Source of the DNA: Streptomyces sp. NBC_00285
Lineage (GTDB): Bacteria > Actinomycetota > Actinomycetes > Streptomycetales > Streptomycetaceae
Assembly (NCBI RefSeq): GCF_036174265.1
Contig: NZ_CP108055.1
Location: 7,192,001 to 7,256,000, forward strand
Direction: 5' to 3'
Length of the DNA stretch: 64,000 nt
The notes under the pieces are model-generated. The model ran no database searches, was not told the origin of the DNA, and worked only from the letters and a program-made list of their open reading frames with translations. Numbering within the stretch: position 1 is the stretch's first letter; the number at the start of each line of letters is the position of its first letter. This document shows, piece after piece, positions 42,103-49,529 of the stretch. The position numbers and the translations under genes are program-made.

Positions 42103-43173
42103 TCAGGTCCGCCCGGCTTGAACCGCCTCCCGCCGGAACGCCCACCGCATCTCCGGCTCCACCACATACCGAAGGGCCCGCCGGACGGGTGGCGTACACA
42201 GCAGGGTCACGACGGTGGCGGCGACGAGGGCGGCCACGCCGACGCCGAAAGGCCCATGGACCCACGCGGGCCCGTACCAGCCCCAGAAGCGGGCGCCCTG
42301 GACGAGGAAGCCGTGCAGGAGATAGCCGTAGAGGGTGCCTGCGCCCAGCACGGTGAACCAGGTCCGCCGCCCGGGCACCAGGGCGAAGAAGCACCCGGCC
42401 AGCACCAGCGAGCACCCGAAGGCGACCAACGTCATCACCGGCCCCGACCAGGCGGGCCCGCCCAACTCCTGGGCGCTGTCCCGGTGGTAGAACCAGGCCG
42501 CGCTCATCCGCGGCACGGCCCAGTAGGCCGCCACGAGCGCACCGGCGAACACCGGCACCGCCACCACCCGCACCGCACGCCGGCGAACGAACCGGAAATG
42601 CTCCGGCCGCAGCGACAGACCGAGCACGAAGTACGGCAGGAACTGCAGGACCCGCTGGAGGTCGAGGTCGTCGCCGATGGACGGCGTGAGGGTCGCGAGC
42701 ATCGCCACGGCGAGGGCGAGCGGCACCGGACACCGCACCCGCTGCCATAGAGGAGTGGTCAGCCGCCACACGAACAACGCCACCAGGAACCACGTCAGAT
42801 ACAGCGGATCCAGCAGACTCACCGGCCGGTCCGGCACCTGGTCGGTCCACCGAGTGAAGAACGTGTACGCCGTCTCGAACACCACGTACGGCACGGCGAG
42901 CCCGGTCACCAACCGCCGCAGTCGCCCCGGGCTCCAGTCGAAGTTCCGCGAGAAGTATCCGGACACGACGATGAACGCCGGCATGTGAAAGGCGTACACG
43001 AACAGATACAGCGCGGACACCCCCCGACTCCCGTCCCGCAACGGCTCCCACGCATGCCCCACCGCGACCAGCACGATCGCCAGGTACTTCGCGTTGTCGA
43101 AGAAGGCGTCCCGCTCCTTCGAACGCTCCACGGCTCTGTCTTGAGGGACGTCTGGGAGAAGTAGTTCGCGCAT
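42103..43173 (-). CDS. Acyltransferase family 3 membrane protein
   Basis: 356 residues from ATG 43173 (GAGGTG seven bases upstream). About ten membrane helices. Acyltransferase-3 features: NAKYLAIVLVAVGHAWEPL at the start with the conserved His, YAFHMPAFIVVSGYF in helix 2-3, then repeated hydrophobic segments. These enzymes transfer acyl groups to sugars or exopolysaccharide at the membrane. Substrate not predictable. The 250-base stretch to the cyclophilin gene holds no gene I can support. Confidence 0.88.
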   Translation of the reverse strand: MRELLLPDVPQDRAVERSKERDAFFDNAKYLAIVLVAVGHAWEPLRDGSRGVSALYLFVYAFHMPAFIVVSGYFSRNFDWSPGRLRRLVTGLAVPYVVFETAYTFFTRWTDQVPDRPVSLLDPLYLTWFLVALFVWRLTTPLWQRVRCPVPLALAVAMLATLTPSIGDDLDLQRVLQFLPYFVLGLSLRPEHFRFVRRRAVRVVAVPVFAGALVAAYWAVPRMSAAWFYHRDSAQELGGPAWSGPVMTLVAFGCSLVLAGCFFALVPGRRTWFTVLGAGTLYGYLLHGFLVQGARFWGWYGPAWVHGPFGVGVAALVAATVVTLLCTPPVRRALRYVVEPEMRWAFRREAVQAGRT

Positions 43174-43322
43174 CCCGGGCACCTCACCAACCCGGCCCGC
43201 CCCAAACTCCGGAAACACGTACGAACGGCCCCCCTCAGCGAGCACGCGGACCCTGACGGCAGGGCTCCCGCATGGCGCTCTGCAGTTCCGCGCGGACGAC
43301 TGATCGGGCGGACGGCGTGCCG

Positions 43323-43736
43323 TCAGATCTTGATGACGGTGACGCGCCCGCCGCAGAGCGTGGCGAGGTCCTCGGAGTCAGAGGTGAGAACGGTGACAGG
43401 TCCGGGGGCGGCCAGCGCCGTGGCGCTGAGCATGGCGTCGACGGCGTACTTGTGGCCGTGCAGGCCGGCGGCGGCGAGGAGGGCGGCGGCGTGGTGGGCG
43501 ATGGCCTCGGTGACCGGTTCGATGACGAGGCGGGACAACGTCCATTCCAGGGCTGGGCGATTGATCCGTGGGTGGACCACTTCCACGAGGGTGGCTGCGG
43601 AAGTGATCACCCGTAGGTCGTCGGCGCGGGCGAGGGCGAGCCAGCCGGTGACCGTACGGTCGCGTAGGACGGCCTTGGCCAGCCCTTCGCTGTCAAGGAC
43701 CAGGGTGCCGCCCGGGGTGGCGGGGGAGGGGGTCAC
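43323..43736 (-). CDS. PIN-domain toxin (VapC-like)
   Basis: 137 residues from GTG 43736, overlapping the antitoxin stop by GTGA. PIN nuclease acidic residues are in place: Asp15 in LVLDSEG, Glu52 in TLVEVVH, Asp100 in YAVDAML, and Asp120 in LTSDSEDL. Predicted Mg2+-dependent RNase that would cut tRNA or rRNA when free of antitoxin. It is the second gene of the operon, after the antitoxin, as usual. Confidence 0.9.
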   Translation of the reverse strand: MTPSPATPGGTLVLDSEGLAKAVLRDRTVTGWLALARADDLRVITSAATLVEVVHPRINRPALEWTLSRLVIEPVTEAIAHHAAALLAAAGLHGHKYAVDAMLSATALAAPGPVTVLTSDSEDLATLCGGRVTVIKI

Positions 43737-43996
43737 GCGGCGTTCGCCCCGCCTTGGGTCTGTTGCTCTCGGGCTTGGTGGAGTTGGTCGCGCAGAGCAT
43801 GAATCTCTTCGTCGGTGATGGGGCCGTGTTCGGCCTCTGCCACCGTGATGAGTTCGTTGAGGTTGTCCCGCTCGATCTGGCGTGCGACGGCTGCGGCGAC
43901 GTAGGCGGACAGTCCGGATGGGCCGCCGCGGGCCTTGGCGGCTTCGGCGATGTCGCGCGGCATTGTGATCGAGTACTTGCCGGTAGGCTCACTCAT
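43733..43996 (-). CDS. Antitoxin partner of the PIN toxin
   Basis: 87 residues from ATG 43996 (GGTAGGATAGGT upstream). An N-terminal beta strand KYSITMPRDIAEAAK of ribbon-helix-helix type, then GPSGLSAYVAAAVARQIERD, and an acidic C-terminal helix (ITDEEIHALRDQLHQARE) that would wrap the toxin. Probably represses its own operon by binding DNA as a dimer. The GTGA overlap ties toxin production to antitoxin production. Confidence 0.88.
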   Translation of the reverse strand: MSEPTGKYSITMPRDIAEAAKARGGPSGLSAYVAAAVARQIERDNLNELITVAEAEHGPITDEEIHALRDQLHQAREQQTQGGANAA

Positions 43997-44499
43997 GCCA
44001 CCTATCCTACCTTGCATCCTCCCTGGTTGGGCGGAGTTGGCAGAGACAGCCGTCGCGGTGCTGGTCCGACGTGACCACGAATCTGGGTTCGGGCGTACGA
44101 CGGGACGTCAGGGGGACGTTGTCGCTGCCGGGCTTGGCACGGGCATCCGAGACGTTCACGAGTCAGGGAGCAGCTGGACGTCATGAGGAACTCGAAATCG
44201 CAGGCGCACGGCGTCCCCGGCCGGAAACGTAGAGGAGGTCTCGGTTAAATCGCCCAGTTCTCCGACGGCATGGGCTGGTGATGGTGCGGCACCTGCGGCC
44301 CCGCCTGGACGAATGGATGGAGCGTGAGGCAGTGCTGCCGGGGCGTCTGCAGCACTTGGTCCTGGACGTGCAGAAGCGGCTGCCGGATGCTCGTGGCAAG
44401 GCCTGAGGCCCGGCGCTGACCTGCGGGTCCGAGGTCTGCAGCCAGTCCACGGGACCCGGCATACTGCCGCTCAGGGCGGCACACGCCTGCACATACGCG
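43997..44499. other. Region between toxin-antitoxin and the tRNA fragment, with gene debris
   Basis: 500 bases without a convincing gene. A plus-strand stretch 44281-44406 (42 codons, GC-rich third positions, reading VRHLRPRLDEWMEREAVLPG and ending in a stop) looks like the C-terminal end of a lost gene. No ribosome site precedes it in a sensible place. Family not recognised. It lies on what I take to be the chromosomal side of the island. Confidence 0.4.
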
Positions 44500-44539
44500 A
44501 AGACCCCGGCCTCAGCGTTTCCGCTGGTGACGGGGTCTT
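44500..44539 (-). terminator. Terminator downstream of the tRNA fragment
   Basis: AAGACCCCG (44500-44508) pairs with CGGGGTCTT (44531-44539) and an inner CAGCG/CGCTG stem (44513-44517 with 44522-44526). On the minus strand it lies 17 bases past the CC of the tRNA 3' end, where a tRNA terminator belongs. Confidence 0.7.
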
Positions 44540-44555
44540 TGGGCACCTTCTGCAA

Positions 44556-44603
44556 GGTGCCCCCGGCAGGATTCGAACCTGCGCACACGGCTCCAGAGGC
44601 CGT
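44556..44603 (-). other. 3' half of a tRNA-Arg-like gene: probable attachment site of an integrated element
   Basis: Read on the minus strand: anticodon stem ACGGC, loop CTCTGGA, stem GCCGT, variable GTGC, T-arm GCAGG-TTCGAAT-CCTGC, acceptor 3' strand CGGGGGC, then ACC. All arms pair and the 3' end is complete. The 5' half (a GCCCCCG acceptor strand and D-arm) is absent upstream. The arms match my memory of Streptomyces tRNA-Arg, whose loop would be CTCCGGA (anticodon CCG); here the middle base is T, giving CTG. It therefore looks like a displaced, decayed copy rather than a working tRNA. Confidence 0.7.
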
Positions 44604-44806
44604 CGGCTTCCCGCGTTTTTTCGCAGGTCAACAGCCTATTTGACGCCTCGTCAGGCCCGTCATCCCGCGCATGTCCCGCGGTAGCGAAATGTTCCGCCTG
44701 GGGGCGTTGACGGTGATTTCGCGTGCCGGTCGGCGTGGATCCCGCCCTGATCGGCCACCGGGGCTGGACCCATGGTGCCCCGTGAGTCACGCAATCCTGG
44801 CTCATG

Positions 44807-46351
44807 TCATGTCAGGCCGTGGATGGGTCCGTCGCCGTACAGCGCGCCGATGTCGACCAGGAGGACATCGCGGCGGTGTCCGGCAGCGTCGATGACATCG
44901 GGATGGAAACCGTGCAGGGAGAACAGGGCGAGTGTCGCGTCATCGGGCCGGTGCCCCTGGTCGGCGAGGAGGGTCCGAATGTGCTCGAGGCGCTCGAGGT
45001 CCTTGAGCCCTCGCGGTTGGACGGTGGCTTTGGCCTCACCGATCAGGACGATGGTGGCTCGCGGGTTTTGAGGGCGCTCGCCGGGGGCCACGGCGAGTAG
45101 GTCGACCTCGTGCTTGGTGCGGGCGGCCGGGTCGGAGATCTCCGCCGTGCCCACCGCGCCGAGCGACAGCCCCGTCTCGTCGATGGCGAAGGAGCGGGCC
45201 CATTCGCGCGCGGTCTCCTCGAAATGCGGGCCGAGGATCTTCGAGTGATACGTCGGTCGGGACGACTGCCACACCTGGGCACCGCGCCTCCGTTCCACCA
45301 GGTCCACCATGGGCAGTGTGATCAGCTGGTTGAAGCGGATCACCGGGTCCGCCACGCTGATGGCCGGGTGCCGTGCCTTGAGCAGGTCCTGCTCCTTGCG
45401 GACGTAGCCGGTGGACTCGAGCACCTCCAGCGGGGCGACCATGGCGGAGCGGGACCGTTCCAGCATCGAGCCAACCTTCGCCGGGGTCGAGGCGCCTAGG
45501 GCGACCGCGGACAGTACGTCGTAGTACAGCGTGCGGTGGGTGATCCGTGGGTCCTCGCGTAGCAGGAACTCCGCCTCCACCCGGGAGTACAGGGCCCGTC
45601 CCGGGTCCAGCAGGGTGCGTTCGACCCAGGGGGCGAACTCTTCTTCCCTCTGCGGGGCCTGCCCCGCGGCCAGTGGTCGATAGCCAGGGGCGCCGCCCAG
45701 CACGGAGTCGACCTGCAGTGCCACCGCCGGGTCCGCGATCCCCCAGTGGGTGCGCGCGGTGCGGTAATTGAAGGCCGGCAGACGTAGGTCCAGAACGGCT
45801 CGGCCGCGTAGTGGCTTGGTCCCGGACAACAATTCGGACATCACGCTCATTGCCGAGCCGCACAGCACGATCCGGCCGCCCGGTGCTTTGCCGGACTGCG
45901 ACTGGTCGTACAGCAGTTGCAGGAACCCGGGGATCTCTGGGGAGTGCTGCATCAGGTACGGCAGCTCGTCGATGACGATCAGCGGTGCCCCCGGGGCCCG
46001 GTTCACCACTTCCAGCGCGGCGGTGAGCGCGTCCCGCCAGTCGTCCAGCCGCATCGCCCCGGGCCGCACACCTGCGTGTGCGGCGATCGTCTCGGTGAAC
46101 CGGTGCAGCGCGGGCACCCGGCCCTCCTCCTGTACAGCGGTCAGGTACAGCCCCCCCACTGCTTCTGCGAGTGCCTCCAGCAGGAACGACTTCCCGTTTC
46201 TCCGGCGCCCCGAGACGATGGCCAGCCGCAGCTCGGTGGCTGGATCGGCGAGAAAATCGTTCAGGAGGGCCCACTCGTGATCGCGGTCCAGCAGCCGCCC
46301 CGGCTTGTCGATCTGTTCACGCACAGGTATCCCATTTCTGTTCAGTTTCAC
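44807..46351 (-). CDS. AAA ATPase with nuclease-like C-terminal domain (DUF234-type)
   Basis: 514 residues from the GTG at 46351; GTG 46324 is an alternative and the start is uncertain. P-loop about 45-52 in SGRRRNGKSFLL and Walker B LIVIDELPYLMQ; then an ATPase lid, a winged-helix region (RITHRTLYYDVLSAV, VLESTGYVRKEQDLL), and a C-terminal part with HEVDLLAV and VLIGEAKAT, spaced like the D and E-x-K of a PD-(D/E)xK nuclease. This is the archaeal-type ATPase/DUF234 architecture found in mobile and defence regions. First gene inside the presumed island. Confidence 0.85.
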   Translation of the reverse strand: MKLNRNGIPVREQIDKPGRLLDRDHEWALLNDFLADPATELRLAIVSGRRRNGKSFLLEALAEAVGGLYLTAVQEEGRVPALHRFTETIAAHAGVRPGAMRLDDWRDALTAALEVVNRAPGAPLIVIDELPYLMQHSPEIPGFLQLLYDQSQSGKAPGGRIVLCGSAMSVMSELLSGTKPLRGRAVLDLRLPAFNYRTARTHWGIADPAVALQVDSVLGGAPGYRPLAAGQAPQREEEFAPWVERTLLDPGRALYSRVEAEFLLREDPRITHRTLYYDVLSAVALGASTPAKVGSMLERSRSAMVAPLEVLESTGYVRKEQDLLKARHPAISVADPVIRFNQLITLPMVDLVERRRGAQVWQSSRPTYHSKILGPHFEETAREWARSFAIDETGLSLGAVGTAEISDPAARTKHEVDLLAVAPGERPQNPRATIVLIGEAKATVQPRGLKDLERLEHIRTLLADQGHRPDDATLALFSLHGFHPDVIDAAGHRRDVLLVDIGALYGDGPIHGLT

Positions 46352-46807
46352 CTGCACAAATTCGGTATGGGGCGAGCTTAACTCTTCTGCCCGCCTGCGG
46401 TGCCACGCTGCGGGTGACCCGCACACGCAGGCTCTCCGGGCCGACGTGCGTGCCCGTCCGGCTCCGCTACGACCGCCGCCCGGGTGGACTGCCCGCGATC
46501 GATGCGAGTTTGTCGAGGCACCGTCACCGTGGAGAACGGCGTCCGGGTTTCAGTCCAAGGGCTGTCGCGATGCGGCACGCGGGTATCGGCAGCCCGAAGC
46601 GGACTGCGGAGTTCCTGCACGTTCCCGCTGCGACGGTCCGAGGGTGGGCCCGGCCTCGCGGATCGCCCAGCGGACGGGCTCCGTGTCCCTGCGGGGCAGA
46701 ATGGGATGCGATCGATGATCTCCATTGCTCAGCGCCGACACGGGCCTGGGGGGGCATGGGAGCGTGCCTTCTGATCACGTTCCGCGAGCAGCCTGCGACG
46801 GACAGGA
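46352..46807. other. Gene-poor stretch with a possible HTH relic
   Basis: 456 bases between the ATPase and the 844-residue gene, which are divergent. A plus-strand frame from ATG 46570 contains TAEFLHVPAATVRGWARP, which resembles the HTH of excisionase/MerR-like proteins. The rest of the frame looks non-coding. No ribosome site supports it. Otherwise only promoter sequence is expected here. Confidence 0.35.
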
Positions 46808-49342
46808 GTGGAATCCACGCCGGGAACGGCTCTGTACGGTGTTCGGGTGACACGCGAAGCGGAATCCGGTCTGGCCGCCTGCTCTCTTCTCTCGTGGGGC
46901 ACGGAGCATGGTGAACGTCTTGATCCAGTGGCCGCGGACGCGGTCGTGCATCTGCTCGCGCTCAGCGGTGCCAAGGTACGCGACGGGCTGCCCGAGGCCA
47001 CTCCCGACCTGGTACGGGCCGTGCTGCTCGAGGTGCTGCCGCAGTTCCTGTCCGTCACGCCGGGCGAGGAGGGCGCGGCGCTCGCGGTGCTGCGTGTGCT
47101 GGCGGATCGCACCAGAGCGGACGGGCGGCTCAACGCCAAGCGGCACGTGCGGCTGCGCGAGGCCATCGACAAGTGCGCCGACGAGCACCTGCGGGTGATG
47201 TGCGACCCACGCGAGTTGACGCTCCCTCGCTTCTGGGGCGGTCTGCTGCGGGCGCGCGGTGTCGACGTACGGGACGCGAAGGCGGTGCGCGGAGAGTTGG
47301 ACGAACTGGCGCGCTTGCCGTACGCGGAGCGTGTCGGGCTGCTGTCCCTGCCGGAGGTGACAGACGCGGTAGAGCCGGACGCCGGCTCCGTGGGCGCGGG
47401 CCCGGCGGCTTGGGCGCTCGGCCCCTACCGGCGCGGACTGGCGATGGAGCGGCAGGCGGTGGCCGCGATCGCACTGGGGCAGCGCCTCGCCCTGTGTCTG
47501 ACCGAGTCGAACGAGGCGCCATGGGTGCTGGGACTGCTGGACCCCGAGCAACTGGCGCGTCTGATGGACGCCGATGGAGTGGACGAGTGGACTGAGGCGG
47601 TCACGAAAGCCGGGTTGCGTCTAAGTCGCCGCTGGTCGTTCGGGTCGGCCGAACTGCCGACGGCGGCACTTCCCGCGCCAGGTCCGCGTCCTGACGACAT
47701 GGCGCTGTTCAACGCGGTGGGCGAGGTGGTCGAGCAGCACCACATTCTGCGGGGAGACGAACCATTTGCACCGCCGCACCCGTTGCCCGCGGACCGGGAC
47801 GGCTTCCTGTCCGCGCTGTTCGGCAGCGGGTTGCTCGCGCACGCCGCGCAGCTCGCCGCGTCCCCGCCCGCGGACGCTGATGCGGACGGGGTCGACTTCG
47901 CGCTCACGACTGGTTTTCTCGTCCTGGATCCGGAGGGCAGGCCGCAGCCCGGGCCATCCCTGGAGGCATGGCGCGAGCGGAACGCGGGCGAACTGGCGGC
48001 TCTCGCGGTGCGAGCCCTGGTGGAGCTGTGCGCGCGGCTGGGCACGGATCCGGATCTCGGGGACGACTTCAAGGGCGAGACCCTGGGCGATCTGGTGTCA
48101 CTCCACTGCGCGGCGGGTGAGACCCGGTCGGTGGCACGGGAGGCGGCTGTGGCGGCCGACTGGGTGGTATCGCCCGAGGCGGCGCTCGCCGCGCCGGTGC
48201 GCGGACCCGAGGACTCCATGGAGCCGGCGGAACCCGGGCGCACAGCGGAGGCGTACCGCCTGCCGCCGCTGCCGGAGCTCGAACGGCTGCTGCAGCTGGG
48301 CCCGTTGGACGAACAGGACGCCGCCGAGCTGGCGCCGGTGGCTCGGCGGCTGGTCGGCCGCCTGGATCTGCTGGCCGCGGCCGGTGTGGTGTGGCGGCGC
48401 GGCGACGCGTACGGGCTGACGCCGCTGGCCGCCGCGGTCCTTCGCGAGGCGCTGCTGCTGGCGTACGGCGGCGGCTGGCCACCGCGTACCGGAGATTCGG
48501 CGTGGGAGACAACCGGTTCCCCCGCGGGTGACAGCGAGGGGCAGGAGGAGGGGCATGGACAGGAGCGACAGTGGACTCCGTCGAGCGTGGCGAAGCGCTT
48601 CCCCACCCTGGAGGCGATGATCGAGATGGAAGCCGAACGGCTGGTCCCCGCCGCGCGGCAGTGGGACGATCCGGCCGCCCATCGGCTGCTGAGCCAGTGG
48701 GTCGCGGGTGGCGAGGGGCCCGGGGCGCGCTGGCCGAGGCTGCTGGCGGCGTTGGCGATCCCCGCGCCGTCCACGGACCTGCTGGGTCACCGCCGACTGG
48801 TGGCGCTGACCCTGCCGGACGCCCCGCCCGAACTGCTCGCCGAGTACGTCGGTGACCCGGTACTGGGCGCCTGGGCCGCCGAGGTGCTGCGGGCGGCGGA
48901 GGAGACGGTCGAGGAAGAGGCCGTGCCCCTCTCGTCCCGGTTGCTGTGGCAGCTGGACCGCCTCCATGCCCTCGCGATCCCCGCCTGGCGCGCGTCCTTC
49001 GCCCTCGGAGAGATCCCGGAGGACGAGGAGATGCCGTCGGAAGGAGCGGACGGCGGCCATCCCGTCCCCGAACTCGGCGCTCTGCACGAGGGGTTCGCGC
49101 ACATGGCCACCGGCTGGCCGGGCGGTGCCTCCACGCTGGCGTCGGCTCTCGCCCGTGCCGACCCCGCCACCGCTTCGCATGCCCTTCAGCTGCTGTCGGA
49201 CCATCCGGACGAGGAGATCGCCCGATCCGCCGCGCTGGCGTACAAGGAGTGCGAGAGGGCGTACCTGGGACAGGTACGCCAAGCGCAGCCGGCCGCAGGG
49301 CGTAAGGGTGGCGGTCGTAAGAAGGGCAAAAGGCATGGCTGA
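46808..49342 (+). CDS. Large hypothetical protein of the island
   Basis: 844 residues from GTG 46808; GTG 46847 is an alternative start, and neither has a strong ribosome site. No signal peptide, membrane helix, P-loop or nuclease motif. It is rich in Leu/Ala/Glu helices throughout (ELARLPYAERVGLLSLPEV; ELERLLQLGPLDEQDAAEL), suggesting a helical-repeat scaffold, with a Gly/Glu-rich linker near residue 575. The last about 16 residues (AAGRKGGGRKKGKRHG) are strongly basic and could bind nucleic acid. It is convergent with the PIWI-RE gene, 187 bases away, in which I see no gene. I do not recognise the family. Confidence 0.8.
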   Translation: MESTPGTALYGVRVTREAESGLAACSLLSWGTEHGERLDPVAADAVVHLLALSGAKVRDGLPEATPDLVRAVLLEVLPQFLSVTPGEEGAALAVLRVLADRTRADGRLNAKRHVRLREAIDKCADEHLRVMCDPRELTLPRFWGGLLRARGVDVRDAKAVRGELDELARLPYAERVGLLSLPEVTDAVEPDAGSVGAGPAAWALGPYRRGLAMERQAVAAIALGQRLALCLTESNEAPWVLGLLDPEQLARLMDADGVDEWTEAVTKAGLRLSRRWSFGSAELPTAALPAPGPRPDDMALFNAVGEVVEQHHILRGDEPFAPPHPLPADRDGFLSALFGSGLLAHAAQLAASPPADADADGVDFALTTGFLVLDPEGRPQPGPSLEAWRERNAGELAALAVRALVELCARLGTDPDLGDDFKGETLGDLVSLHCAAGETRSVAREAAVAADWVVSPEAALAAPVRGPEDSMEPAEPGRTAEAYRLPPLPELERLLQLGPLDEQDAAELAPVARRLVGRLDLLAAAGVVWRRGDAYGLTPLAAAVLREALLLAYGGGWPPRTGDSAWETTGSPAGDSEGQEEGHGQERQWTPSSVAKRFPTLEAMIEMEAERLVPAARQWDDPAAHRLLSQWVAGGEGPGARWPRLLAALAIPAPSTDLLGHRRLVALTLPDAPPELLAEYVGDPVLGAWAAEVLRAAEETVEEEAVPLSSRLLWQLDRLHALAIPAWRASFALGEIPEDEEMPSEGADGGHPVPELGALHEGFAHMATGWPGGASTLASALARADPATASHALQLLSDHPDEEIARSAALAYKECERAYLGQVRQAQPAAGRKGGGRKKGKRHG

Positions 49343-49529
49343 ACCAGGTCACCGGTCGCGTCCGCAGCGGCCGGTGGCTCGCGGGCTTCCTCGGTGCTCT
49401 GACCGCTGGAGACCGCCCCCAGCTGATCCGCGTCGCCCTTTCGTGCATTTCATAGCGCCGGACGTTGGCCCATCCATCAAAGGAACAGGGAGGCGGAGGG
49501 CAGTGGCCGCGGTACGGCGACGGCTGCTC

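Noticed and set aside
41918..43051. 377-codon minus-strand frame overlapping the acyltransferase
   Set aside because: It is on the same strand in another frame and lacks membrane helices, whereas the acyltransferase frame has family motifs and a good ribosome site.
44690..44710. GCCCCC on the minus strand as the missing 5' acceptor strand of the tRNA
   Set aside because: It lies about 95 bases upstream, is followed by no D-arm, and differs at the last paired base. It is a coincidence in GC-rich DNA.
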